Assembly: GCA_963795195.1 (NCBI GenBank)
Contig: CAWCGU010000006.1
Coordinates: forward strand, 2,232,001-2,296,000
Length of the DNA stretch: 64,000 nucleotides
Direction: 5' to 3'
Origin: CAWCGU01 sp963795195
GTDB lineage: Bacteria; Actinomycetota; Thermoleophilia; Solirubrobacterales; 70-9
The position numbers were made by a program, and so were the translations under genes. The number at the start of each line of letters is the position of its first letter. The stretch's first letter is position 1. Below the pieces are notes generated by a model, which searched no databases, was not told the origin of the DNA, and saw nothing but the letters and a program-made list of their open reading frames with translations. Shown here piece by piece: positions 44,150-52,702 of the stretch.

Positions 44150-46171
44150 ATGAGTTATTTCGTCACGGGTGCAACGGGCTTCATCGGGCGCAACCTCGTC
44201 GAGCGGCTGCTCGGGCGCGAGGGAACCATCTACCTACTCGTGCGCGAAGGCTCTCGGGGCCGCCTCGAAGAGCTGATAGCAGGCTGGGGAGCAGAGGAAG
44301 GCCGCATCGTGCCGGTCGTCGGCGACCTCTCGCAGCCGAAGCTCGGCGTCTCCGACTCCGACCTCGCCCAGCTGCAGAGCGTCGACCACCTCTTCCACCT
44401 GGCCGCGATCTACGACATGACCGCCGATGCCGAGTCCCAGCAGGTCGCCAACATCGAGGGCACGCGCCACATGGTCGAGCTCGCTGAGGCCGTCGAGGCG
44501 GGCCGCGTCCACATGGTCAGCTCGATCGCCGCCGCCGGCCTCTTCAAAGGCACCTTCCACGAGTCGATGTTCGATGAGGCCCAGGACCTCGACACCCACC
44601 CCTACTTCCGCACCAAGCACGACTCCGAGGGGGTTGTTCGCAACGAGTGCTCGCGGCCCTGGCGCGTATACCGGCCCGGGATCGTCGTCGGCCACTCCGA
44701 AACCGGTGAGATCGACAAGATCGACGGTCCGTATTACTTCTTCAAGCTGATCCAGCGCCTGCGGAACGCCCTCCCTCAGTGGATGCCGACGCTCGGTGTC
44801 GAGGGCAAGGAGATCAACATCGTCCCGGTCGACTACGTGGTCGCGGCGATGGACCAGATCGCCCACCTCGACGGTCTCGACGGCAAGGCCTTCCACCTGA
44901 CCGACCCGAATCCGAAGACCGCGGGCCAGGCGATCAACCTGTTCGCCCGCGGTGCCCACGCTCCGCAGATGGGCCTGCGGCTCGATCCGAAGATGTTCGA
45001 GATGATCCCGGCGCCGGCCCGCGCCGGGCTCGCCAGCCTGCCGCCCGTCAAGCGGATCACCGACACGGTGCTCGGCGACCTCGGCATCCCGCGCTCAGTG
45101 CTGACCTACGTCGACTACCCGACCAGGTTCGACTGTCGCGAGGCGCAGGCTGCGCTCGAGGGTTCCGGCATCGCGGTGCCGCCGCTGGAGACCTACGCAG
45201 ACAAGATCTGGGACTACTGGGAGCGAAACCTCGATCCCGACCTCTTCAAGGATCGCTCGCTGGCTGGCGCGATCTCCGGCAAGCGCGTGATGATCACCGG
45301 CGCATCGTCGGGGATCGGTAAGGCGGCCGCGCTCGACGTCGGCGAGGCCGGCGCGATCGTGCTGCTCGTCGCGCGCACCCCGGAGAAGCTCGAGGAGACC
45401 AAGGTTGAGATCGAGCAGCGCGGGGGCGAGGCGCACATCCACCAGTGTGACCTCTCCGACCTCGATGACATCGAGCGCATGGCCGACGAGGTGATCGCCC
45501 AGCACGGCGGGGTGGACATCCTCGTCAACAACGCCGGCCGCTCGATCCGGCGTTCGATCGCGCTCTCCTACGACCGCTTCCACGACTTCGAGCGGACCAT
45601 GCAGCTCAACTACTTCGGCTCGCTGAAGCTGATTTTGAAGCTGCTGCCCGGGATGCGTGAGCGCAAGGGCGGCCACATCATCAACATCAGCTCGATCGGC
45701 GTGCAGACCAACACGCCGCGCTTCTCCGCCTACGTCGCCTCGAAGTCCGCGCTTGACGCCTTCTCGCGTTGCATCGGCTCCGAGGTGATCGAGGACGGCG
45801 TCCACATCACGACGATCCACATGCCGCTGGTGCGGACGCCGATGATCGCCCCGACAAAGATGTACGACGCCTTCCCGACGAGCTCGCCGGAGGAGGCCGC
45901 GGACATGATCACCGGCGCGATGATCACCAAGCAGAAGAAGGTCGCGACCCGCCTCGGCACCTTCGGCGAGGTGCTCTACTCACTGGCCCCGAAGGTCTCG
46001 GACTCGGTGCTCAACACGGGCTTCAAGCTCTTCCCCGACTCGAAGGCCGCGCGCGGCAAGGAGAAGCAGGCGCTCGCGGCCGGCGAGGAGGCGAAGCCCG
46101 AGGCCAAGGAGGAGGACGTCTCGACCGAGGGAGTGGCCTTCGCGCACCTGATGCGCGGCGTTCACTGGTAG
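44150..46171 (+). CDS. two-domain fatty acyl-CoA reductase (alcohol-forming type)
   Basis: A 673-residue fusion of two Rossmann enzymes. Residues 1-360 are an extended-SDR/NAD-binding-4 domain with FVTGATGFIGRNLVERLLG, an active-site YFRTK and the substrate motif YRPGIVVGHSETGEIDK. Residues 375-620 are a classical SDR with MITGASSGIGKAAA, LVNNAGRSIRRS and YVASK. This is the design of bacterial fatty acyl-CoA reductases that reduce acyl-CoA through aldehyde to alcohol for wax esters or ether lipids. A strong ribosome binding site (GAGGAG) precedes the ATG. The next gene encodes alkylglycerone-phosphate synthase, which uses fatty alcohol. The C-terminal 50 residues are charged. Confidence 0.9.
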   Translation: MSYFVTGATGFIGRNLVERLLGREGTIYLLVREGSRGRLEELIAGWGAEEGRIVPVVGDLSQPKLGVSDSDLAQLQSVDHLFHLAAIYDMTADAESQQVANIEGTRHMVELAEAVEAGRVHMVSSIAAAGLFKGTFHESMFDEAQDLDTHPYFRTKHDSEGVVRNECSRPWRVYRPGIVVGHSETGEIDKIDGPYYFFKLIQRLRNALPQWMPTLGVEGKEINIVPVDYVVAAMDQIAHLDGLDGKAFHLTDPNPKTAGQAINLFARGAHAPQMGLRLDPKMFEMIPAPARAGLASLPPVKRITDTVLGDLGIPRSVLTYVDYPTRFDCREAQAALEGSGIAVPPLETYADKIWDYWERNLDPDLFKDRSLAGAISGKRVMITGASSGIGKAAALDVGEAGAIVLLVARTPEKLEETKVEIEQRGGEAHIHQCDLSDLDDIERMADEVIAQHGGVDILVNNAGRSIRRSIALSYDRFHDFERTMQLNYFGSLKLILKLLPGMRERKGGHIINISSIGVQTNTPRFSAYVASKSALDAFSRCIGSEVIEDGVHITTIHMPLVRTPMIAPTKMYDAFPTSSPEEAADMITGAMITKQKKVATRLGTFGEVLYSLAPKVSDSVLNTGFKLFPDSKAARGKEKQALAAGEEAKPEAKEEDVSTEGVAFAHLMRGVHW

Positions 46172-46200
46172 GCGCGCCGAGGACTACAGTTTCGGGGCGA

Positions 46201-46280
46201 TGAAGAGTGCGGCCGACCGCCATCTCGATCGTGCCGATTTGCAGGCACTTGAAGGTGCCCATCCCGAGGGGGACACCTGA
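46201..46280 (+). CDS. possible 26-codon leader peptide before the alkylglycerone-phosphate synthase gene
   Basis: An ATG at 46201 opens a 26-codon frame (SAADRHLDRADLQALEGAHP region) that ends with TGA at 46278-46280, overlapping the proposed CTG start of the next gene (CTGA). The position fits translational coupling, but nothing in the peptide is recognisable. Confidence 0.3.
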
Positions 46281-47944
46281 CTCGCCGCCGCAAGCACTGG
46301 GGCTGGGGCTGGGAGGACCAGCAGCCGGATCGTGGCGGGCTCGAGGCCGCGGCAAAGGCCGTGCACGACCGGCTCGGGTTCGAGGTCAGCGAGATCGAGG
46401 AGCCGGCCCCGCTTGAAGCGATCGAGCTTCCCGCGCCGCGGGTAAGCCCGCCCGCGTCGCTGGCTGCGATAGTCACCGAAGACCCCCACGAGCGCGTCTC
46501 CCACTCGCTCGGCAAGGCCTACCGCGACATCGTCCGAGGCTTTCGCGGCCAGATTGACAACCCTGTGGACCTCGTCGCCAGGCCACGCGACGAGACCGAG
46601 GTCGAGGCGTTGCTGGCGTGGTGCTCCGAGGAAGGGCTGGCGGCAATCCCCTACGGCGGTGGAACCAGCGTTTGCGGCGGCATCGAACCGAGGCTGCCGC
46701 GGGAGTACCCCGGCGCGATCAGCATCGACCTACGGGCGCTCGACCAGGTGCTCGAGGTCGACCACATCTCGCGCACGGCACGCATCCAGGCCGGCGCCCT
46801 CGGCCCCGACCTCGAGGATCAGCTCCGCGGCAGCGGCTTGACGCTGCGCCATTTCCCGCAATCGTTTGAGTACTCGACGCTCGGCGGCTGGATCGTCACC
46901 CGTGCCGGCGGGCACTACGCCACGCTGCACACGCACATCGACGACTTCGTCGAGTCGGTCCGCGCGATCACCCCCAGCGGTGAGTGGGAGAGCCGCCGGC
47001 TGCCGGGCTCGGGCGCGGGCCCCAGCCCCGACCGGATGCTGATCGGTTCCGAGGGAATACTCGGCGTCGTCACCGAGGCCTGGGTGCGTCTCCAGGCTCG
47101 CCCCACCTACAAGCTCTCCTGCGGAGTCGGATTCGCGGACTTCCAGACGGCCGCCGAGGCTGTCCGAGAGCTCTCGCAGTCAGGCCTCAACCCGGCCAAC
47201 TGCCGCCTGCTCGACGCCGCCGAAGCCGGCTTGACGGGAGCCGGTGACGGGTCCACAAGCGTGCTCGTGCTCGGCTTCGAGTCCGCCCATCACCCGGTCG
47301 ACGAGCCCCTCGCGGTGGCGATCGAGATCACGCGCGGCCACGGCGGACAGCCGGGCGAGATCAAGGGCAAACGAAAGCCGGGGTCTGACCCCTCGGGGTC
47401 TGACCCCTCGGGGGTGCTTCACGCCCCCGCGGGAGACGGAGGCGACTCCGTAGACGCCTGGCGCCAGGCGTTTCTCGCCGCGCCCTACCTGCGCGACACG
47501 CTCGTCGCCTGCGGCGTCATCTCAGAGACGTTCGAGACCGCGATCACCTGGGATCGCTTCGCCGAGTTTCACGCTTCGGTGATGGAAAGCACCGCGGCCG
47601 CGATCGCTGAGGCCACGGGCGCCCCCGCCGAGGGCCCGGGCGCGCCGCTGCTCTCCTGCCGCTTCACTCACATCTACCCGGACGGCCCGGCCCCGTACTT
47701 CACCGTGCTCGCGCCCGCCCGTCGCGGCTCCGAGCTCGAGCAGTGGGATGCGATCAAGGCGGCCGCGTCTGATGCGTTGATCGAGGCCGGCGGCACGATC
47801 ACCCACCACCACGCGGTGGGAAGAGATCATCGCCCTTGGTACGACCGTCAGCGCCCGGACGCTTTTGCCGAGGCGCTGCGAGGTGCGAAGGCGGCGGTCG
47901 ACCCGGGTGGGATCCTCAACCCCGGGGTTTTGATCGACCCCTGA
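46277..47944 (+). CDS. alkylglycerone-phosphate synthase-like FAD enzyme (probable CTG start)
   Basis: This family exchanges the acyl group of acyl-dihydroxyacetone phosphate for a fatty alcohol, forming the ether bond of ether lipids. The first ATG (46361) would lose conserved residues; the frame upstream gives RRRKHWGWGWEDQQPD, typical for the family N-terminus. No ATG, GTG or TTG exists between the stop at 46250 and that region, so CTG 46277 (GAGGGGG upstream) is the likely start. FAD domain: GFRGQIDNPVDLVARP, GGGTSVCGGIEP. C-terminal signature: CRFTHIYPDG and THHHAVGRDHRPWYDRQRPD. A proline/serine-rich insert at about 47380-47410 comes from a duplicated palindrome. Length about 555 residues. 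Confidence 0.85.
   Translation: MTRRRKHWGWGWEDQQPDRGGLEAAAKAVHDRLGFEVSEIEEPAPLEAIELPAPRVSPPASLAAIVTEDPHERVSHSLGKAYRDIVRGFRGQIDNPVDLVARPRDETEVEALLAWCSEEGLAAIPYGGGTSVCGGIEPRLPREYPGAISIDLRALDQVLEVDHISRTARIQAGALGPDLEDQLRGSGLTLRHFPQSFEYSTLGGWIVTRAGGHYATLHTHIDDFVESVRAITPSGEWESRRLPGSGAGPSPDRMLIGSEGILGVVTEAWVRLQARPTYKLSCGVGFADFQTAAEAVRELSQSGLNPANCRLLDAAEAGLTGAGDGSTSVLVLGFESAHHPVDEPLAVAIEITRGHGGQPGEIKGKRKPGSDPSGSDPSGVLHAPAGDGGDSVDAWRQAFLAAPYLRDTLVACGVISETFETAITWDRFAEFHASVMESTAAAIAEATGAPAEGPGAPLLSCRFTHIYPDGPAPYFTVLAPARRGSELEQWDAIKAAASDALIEAGGTITHHHAVGRDHRPWYDRQRPDAFAEALRGAKAAVDPGGILNPGVLIDP
47380..47407. repeat. tandem palindrome GGGGTCTGACCCC inside the gene
   Basis: Two copies (47380-47392 and 47395-47407) of a 13-bp palindrome with a 15-bp period. 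They add GSDPSGSDPSG in frame to the ether-lipid enzyme, at a surface-loop position. Similar palindromes are seen as REP-like elements in other bacteria (from memory). Confidence 0.6.
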
Positions 47945-48006
47945 GCGGCGACCGGGTGGTCGCATCCATGCTGGAAGGGGCTCGCGCGCGTCGTACCCTC
48001 CAACGC

Positions 48007-48933
48007 ATGGAGACCCTGACCGCCAGGCCAGAGGATCCCGTCCGCGTGCGTTCGCGGCGCTCGCCCTTGGCTGCGCTCGTCGTCGCCTGCCGGCCGGGCG
48101 AGTGGATCAAGAACGTGCTCGTCTTCGCGGGCCTGATCTTCTCCAAGCAGTTCGACGATTCGGGCGCTGTCGCCGACGCGCTGGTCACCTTCGCCGCGTT
48201 CTGCGCGATCTCGAGCGCCGGTTACCTGCTCAACGACATCCACGACGTCGAGTTCGACCGCCGCCACGGTGAGAAGCGCTTCCGCCCGATCGCTGCGGGG
48301 GAGCTCAGCATCGGCCTGGCAACGACGGTCGGGATTCTCCTGGCCATCGCCGCAATCGCACTTGGACTGGCGGTCGACCCCGAGGTCGCGGGCCTGGTCG
48401 CCGCCTACGGCGTCTCCACCGCCGCCTACTCCCTCGTCCTCAAGCGCCTCGTGATCGTCGACGTGATGACGATCGCGGGGCTCTTCATCCTGCGCGTCGT
48501 GGCCGGCGCCGTCGCCGTCGGAGCCCAGGCCTCGGAGTGGCTGCTCGTCTGCACGGCGATGCTGGCGCTCTTCCTCGGCTTCACCAAGCGCCGCCAGGAG
48601 GCGATGCTCGAGGAGGCTGATGTCGACCCCGGCGACACGCGACCGGTGCTCGAGCACTACTCGCTGCCCTTCCTCGACCAGATGATCGCGATGGTCACCG
48701 CCGCGGCGATCATGAGCTACGCGATCTATGCCGTCGACAGCCCCTTCATCGGCAGTCGCATGCTGGCGACCGCCCCGCCGGTCGTCTACGGGATCTTTCG
48801 CTACCTCTACCTGATCTACGACCGCAAGGACACGCGCTCGACGGCAGAGATCCTCACCCGCGACGCGGGCATGATCTTCGCGGGGATCGCCTGGGTCGCG
48901 ATGGCGCTGCTGATGCTGTACGTCTTCGACTGA
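48007..48933 (+). CDS. UbiA-family prenyltransferase, probably decaprenyl-phosphate phosphoribosyltransferase
   Basis: A 308-residue membrane enzyme with about eight hydrophobic segments. The first Asp-rich motif is NDIHDVEFDRRHGEKRFRPIA, and the second is DRKDTRSTAEIL at the C-terminal side. Such proteins condense polyprenyl phosphate with phosphoribosyl pyrophosphate for arabinan precursor synthesis; a different prenyl acceptor is possible. The start used is ATG at 48007; an in-frame ATG at 47968 and a longer frame to 47836 exist, without clear ribosome binding site. It follows the ether-lipid enzyme gene by 62 bases on the same strand. Confidence 0.85.
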   Translation: METLTARPEDPVRVRSRRSPLAALVVACRPGEWIKNVLVFAGLIFSKQFDDSGAVADALVTFAAFCAISSAGYLLNDIHDVEFDRRHGEKRFRPIAAGELSIGLATTVGILLAIAAIALGLAVDPEVAGLVAAYGVSTAAYSLVLKRLVIVDVMTIAGLFILRVVAGAVAVGAQASEWLLVCTAMLALFLGFTKRRQEAMLEEADVDPGDTRPVLEHYSLPFLDQMIAMVTAAAIMSYAIYAVDSPFIGSRMLATAPPVVYGIFRYLYLIYDRKDTRSTAEILTRDAGMIFAGIAWVAMALLMLYVFD

Positions 48934-48985
48934 GGCCGCCGCAGCTCACGGGCGCGCGCTCCGCGAGGGTTGTCAGAATAGGCGC

Positions 48986-49432
48986 ATGTCCGAGTCGCGC
49001 CAGCAGGTCTGGATCGACGCCCCAAAGGGCACCGTCTGGAAGTTGATCGCCGACATCGAGCACCACGCCGAATGGTGGCCGCGCGTGATCGATATCGAGT
49101 GCGAAGGAATCGGCGAGGCCTGCACCTACCGCGAGGTCGTGAAGACGCCCTTCGGCAAGGACGAGATGAAAATGTTCATCGACCGCTTCGACGACCCGAG
49201 CGAGCTCAGGATCCGCTGCCTCAACACCGGCACCTTCTTCCAGCTCGCGCTCACGGACGCCCAGGGTGGAACGTTCGTCGACGCCCGGGCGGGAATGGAT
49301 CCCACGAGCCTCGGCCACCGCGCTTTCGACGCACTTGTCGGTAAGCGCTACTTCACCACCTGGCTCGCCGAATCCCTGGCTGCGATGGACAGGACCGCCT
49401 GCGAGCGAGCCCGCGCCGCCACGGCCGGGTAG
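48986..49432 (+). CDS. SRPBCC (START-like) family protein
   Basis: A 148-residue single-domain lipid-binding fold. The N-terminus QQVWIDAPKGTVWKLIADIEHHAEWWP is the SRPBCC start; the middle (GEACTYREVVKTPFGKDEM) and the helical end (FDALVGKRYFTTWLAESLAAM) complete it. These proteins bind hydrophobic ligands or act as small cyclases; the function here is unknown. It sits between the UbiA gene and the acyl-CoA dehydrogenase genes on the same strand, within the lipid-related run. Confidence 0.85.
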   Translation: MSESRQQVWIDAPKGTVWKLIADIEHHAEWWPRVIDIECEGIGEACTYREVVKTPFGKDEMKMFIDRFDDPSELRIRCLNTGTFFQLALTDAQGGTFVDARAGMDPTSLGHRAFDALVGKRYFTTWLAESLAAMDRTACERARAATAG

Positions 49433-49445
49433 TCTTCCGGGCCGC

Positions 49446-50582
49446 GTGGACCTCTCGCTGACCACAGAAGAGCAGGCTTTCCGGGACGAGATCCGAGCCT
49501 GGCTGGAGGCCAATCACCCTGGGCCGAGCCCTACCGGCGATCAGGCCGAGTTCGAGTTCCAGCGCGGGTGGCAGAAAAAGCTTCACGCCGGCGGCTGGGC
49601 GGGCATCTCCTGGCCCAAGGAGTACGGCGGCCGCGGGGCGACGTTGATCGAGCAGTCGATCGCGTCCGAGGAGATGGCTCGTGCCAAGGTCCCGCGCCCG
49701 GCCAACGTGCTCGGCCTCGTGATGGGCGGACCGGTCGTGATCGCCCACGGCACGGAGGAGCAGAAGGAGCGCTACCTCGACCCGATCCTTTCCGGTGAGG
49801 AGATCTGGTGCCAGGGGTTCTCCGAGCCGGAGTCGGGCTCGGACCTCGCCTCGCTTAAGACCCGCGCGGTCAAGGAGAACGGCGGTTGGAGGGTCACCGG
49901 CCAGAAGGTCTGGACAACGCTTGCGCATGAGGCAAAGTGGTGCATGCTCGTCGCCCGCACCGATCAGGAGGCCCCCAAGCACAAGGGCCTCACCTACTTC
50001 CTGATGGACATGGAGCAGGACGAGGTGGAGGTCCGGCCGCTGGTCCAGATCACGGGTGAGCCTGAATTCAACGAGCTCTTCATCGAGAACGCCTACATCC
50101 CCGACGAGAACATCGTCGGCGGCGAAGGCAACGGCTGGATGGTCGCGATCACGACGCTGATGAACGAGCGAGCGGGGCTTGGGGCCTCTGCGGCGCTCGG
50201 TCTCTCCACGGCGCTGGACGAACTGATCGAGTTTGCCAAGGAGCGGGGCGTGGCCGACGACCCGATCGTGCGCGACAAGGTCGCGCGTCTGAAGATCGGG
50301 ATTGAGGGCCTGCGGCTGGGGGCGATGCGGGCGCTGACCCAGACGATGAAGGTCGGCATCCCCGGGCCCGAGGGCTCGATCGCGAAGCTGCAGTGGTCGT
50401 CCACCAACCAGGCGCTGACCGAACTCGCGATCGAAGTCGGCGGCGCGGATGCGCTCGCCAAGGACTCGATGTGGTCGTACCGCTTCCTGCGCTCGCGCGC
50501 CAACTCGATCGAGGGCGGGACCTCGGACGTGCTCAAGAACATCGTCGCCGAGCGCGTGCTCGGCCTACCCAAGCTTCGCTGA
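49446..50582 (+). CDS. acyl-CoA dehydrogenase, catalytic-Glu subunit type
   Basis: A 378-residue flavoprotein of fatty acid or side-chain beta-oxidation. Motifs: GWAGISWPKEYGGRG, WCQGFSEPESGSDLASLKT (FAD site), and RANSIEGGTSDVLKNIVAERVLGLP at the C-terminus with the catalytic-region Glu. The start is GTG at 49446; the open frame back to 49266 overlaps the SRPBCC gene and is spurious. The neighbour at 50589 encodes a second, shorter acyl-CoA dehydrogenase, and the two resemble the paired heteromeric FadE enzymes of actinobacterial sterol and lipid catabolism. Confidence 0.92.
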   Translation: MDLSLTTEEQAFRDEIRAWLEANHPGPSPTGDQAEFEFQRGWQKKLHAGGWAGISWPKEYGGRGATLIEQSIASEEMARAKVPRPANVLGLVMGGPVVIAHGTEEQKERYLDPILSGEEIWCQGFSEPESGSDLASLKTRAVKENGGWRVTGQKVWTTLAHEAKWCMLVARTDQEAPKHKGLTYFLMDMEQDEVEVRPLVQITGEPEFNELFIENAYIPDENIVGGEGNGWMVAITTLMNERAGLGASAALGLSTALDELIEFAKERGVADDPIVRDKVARLKIGIEGLRLGAMRALTQTMKVGIPGPEGSIAKLQWSSTNQALTELAIEVGGADALAKDSMWSYRFLRSRANSIEGGTSDVLKNIVAERVLGLPKLR

Positions 50583-50588
50583 GGCGTC

Positions 50589-51587
50589 ATGGAATTCGAT
50601 TTCAACGACGAGCAGCGCGAGATCAAGTCGACGGCGCACAACTTCCTGGCCAGCCGCTTCACGCCGGAAAAGGTGCGCGCCCTGGCCGAGTCCAGCAATC
50701 CATACGACGATGACCTCTGGGTTCAGATCTGCGAACTGGACTGGCCCGGAATCGCGATCGCCGAGGAAAATGGCGGTCAAGGGCTGGGGTTGGTCGAGCT
50801 GGTCATCATTCAGGAGGAGATGGGCTACGCGCTCGCGCCGAGCCCGTTCATCTCAAACGCCGCGGCGGGATTGCTGATCGAAACAGCCGGTTCCGACGAG
50901 CAGAAGGCTCGCTGGTTGCCTGGGATCGCGTCCGGACAGGAGCGCGGTGCGGCAGCATTCACGGAAGGCGAGCAGCCGATCGTTGGGGCCGCCGGCGGCG
51001 CCGCCGTGATCGTGCTCAATGACGGCGACGGTGCGCGCCTGCTCGAGGCCGCCGACGTGACGCTCGACGAGCTCGATCTGATCGACCGCACCCGTGCCTA
51101 CTTCCGTGCCAGCGCCGAGGGCGGCGAGGCGCTGCCCGGCGATGTCGCCTCGGCGGTCGACAAGATAATCGTGGCCATGTCGGCCGAGCTCGTGGGGATC
51201 GCCCAACGAGCCCTCGACATGGCGATCGACTACGCCAAGGAGCGCGAGCAGTTCGGGCGGCCGATCGGCGCCTACCAGGCGGTCTCGCATCGGCTCGCGG
51301 AGATGCTCTGGGACGTCGAGGAGGCGCGCTCGCTCCTCTACTACGCCGCCTGGTGTGGCGACGCACAACCCGAATCGCTGCCGCTGGCGGCGTCGATGGT
51401 CAAGGCCAGGGCGTCGGACGCGGCCACCAGCGTCACCCACAATGCGCTGCAGACCCTTGGCGGGATCGGCTTCACCTGGGAGCACGACCTGCACTTCCTG
51501 CTCAAGCGGGCGAAGGTCGGCTCTGAGTTGCTCGGAAGCTCGCGCCGGCACCGCGATCGCGTTGCCGCGCTGGCCGGTATGGGCTAG
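50589..51587 (+). CDS. acyl-CoA dehydrogenase, second subunit of a probable heteromer
   Basis: A 332-residue, shortened member of the same family. It has the N-terminal EFDFNDEQREIKSTAHNFLASRF and C-terminal LQTLGGIGFTWEHDLHFLLKRAK motifs but lacks the GGTS/E catalytic end of the first subunit. Proteins of this pair type form alpha2-beta2 enzymes in which only one subunit supplies the catalytic base. The gene starts six bases after the stop of the first dehydrogenase gene, consistent with a joint complex. Confidence 0.9.
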   Translation: MEFDFNDEQREIKSTAHNFLASRFTPEKVRALAESSNPYDDDLWVQICELDWPGIAIAEENGGQGLGLVELVIIQEEMGYALAPSPFISNAAAGLLIETAGSDEQKARWLPGIASGQERGAAAFTEGEQPIVGAAGGAAVIVLNDGDGARLLEAADVTLDELDLIDRTRAYFRASAEGGEALPGDVASAVDKIIVAMSAELVGIAQRALDMAIDYAKEREQFGRPIGAYQAVSHRLAEMLWDVEEARSLLYYAAWCGDAQPESLPLAASMVKARASDAATSVTHNALQTLGGIGFTWEHDLHFLLKRAKVGSELLGSSRRHRDRVAALAGMG

Positions 51588-51612
51588 ACGCGCCGTCACT
51601 ACGCTTCGACGG

Positions 51613-52407
51613 ATGGCGGGTCTTCGGGAGCGGGTCGTTGCTGCGCTTGCGCTTGCGGGTGTCTGCTCCGTGGTGCTTGCGGCCGAGGCGTTCGCGACGT
51701 CGTTTCAGCGCAGCCCGCATCCCCCGGCCGGCTCACCCGCGGGAGTCGTGCTCATCTTTCCGAGCAACGGCTGGCGGGAGCGCACCGTTGAGCAGGCCGA
51801 CGCCGACGACGCTGAGTGGATCGAGGCCCTCAACAGACAGGGCTTGCATGTCGTGAACCTGGCCTTCAACGGCGCTCGCCACATCTTGCGCAGGGGCCTT
51901 CGCGTCTACGACAAGGTGCGGGACCGGTTCGCTGGCCTGCCGCTCTGCGTCGGCGGCCAGTCTTCCGGGGCGCAACTGGCGCTGATGGTGTCCGTGCGGC
52001 GCGACGACTTCGACTGCGTACTCGACGTCGGCGGCCCGCCAGATCTTGCCCGCTGGGGCGACCGCCCGAGATCGCAGGCCGCCCGGGAGCTGGCAATCGA
52101 CGCCTTCGGTAAGCGGCGCCTGGCCGCGCTGAGCCCGATTCGTCACCTCGCTGACCTGGACGAACCGATCTTCCTCGCCGCGGCGAAATGTGACGTCTTC
52201 ATCGCCCCGCGCCATCAGAAGGCGCTTGCCGACGGCGTCGTCGCAGCAGGGGGGGAGGTGGTCTGGCACCTCTTCGAACAGGGAGCACCCGCGTCGCACT
52301 GGCCGCACTGCCCCGTGACCGAGCAGGCCTGGGCCAGCTACCGTGCCGCCGAGGCCCAGTTCCTGGCCGGCGTGGCCTTGCGGCCCACGGCGGTCAGTCC
52401 GGAATGA
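51613..52407 (+). CDS. secreted alpha/beta hydrolase-like protein
   Basis: A 264-residue exported protein. The signal segment is VVAALALAGVCSVVLAAEAFA. The fold includes VVLIFPSNGWRERT, a nucleophile-type turn VGGQSSGAQLALMV, and the late acid and His region (FLAAAKCDVFIAPRHQKAL, HWPHCPVTE). It resembles the dienelactone-hydrolase-like group; substrate unknown. The start is ATG at 51613 (the long open frame to 51355 overlaps the dehydrogenase gene). It overlaps the end of the next convergent gene by 14 bases. Confidence 0.75.
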   Translation: MAGLRERVVAALALAGVCSVVLAAEAFATSFQRSPHPPAGSPAGVVLIFPSNGWRERTVEQADADDAEWIEALNRQGLHVVNLAFNGARHILRRGLRVYDKVRDRFAGLPLCVGGQSSGAQLALMVSVRRDDFDCVLDVGGPPDLARWGDRPRSQAARELAIDAFGKRRLAALSPIRHLADLDEPIFLAAAKCDVFIAPRHQKALADGVVAAGGEVVWHLFEQGAPASHWPHCPVTEQAWASYRAAEAQFLAGVALRPTAVSPE

Positions 52408-52702
52408 CGGACACGTCGCTCGCCAGCTCGGTCTTGGCGCCGCGCGTGTACTCGATGTCGATCGTCTCGTTGCGCCCGTAGCTGCCGAAGAGGCCGAGGA
52501 ACATCGCGATCCAGCGCGCTCGGCTGACCTTTTCCTTGACGATCGGCCGGGCGAACACGACCTGGCTGCCGACAACCTTGTAATCACTGCCGTCGGTCTG
52601 GGCGATCCCGTTGATGTAGACGGTGATCGGAGTCTCCGCGCCGGCGGGTAGCTGGACCCGGCGACCGATCGGCTCGCTGCCGTCCGTCTGAGCCTCGGCC
52701 AT
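52394..52702 (-). CDS. conserved hypothetical protein
   Basis: A 102-residue protein of unknown function. It begins with a hydrophilic, beta-rich part (RRVQLPAGAETPITVYINGIAQTDGSDYKV) and a hydrophobic patch (RARWIAMFLGLFGSYG), so it may be membrane-associated. It is coupled to the upstream hypothetical gene (TGATG at 52700-52704), which suggests a common role. I do not recognise a family. Confidence 0.65.
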   Translation of the reverse strand: MAEAQTDGSEPIGRRVQLPAGAETPITVYINGIAQTDGSDYKVVGSQVVFARPIVKEKVSRARWIAMFLGLFGSYGRNETIDIEYTRGAKTELASDVSVIPD

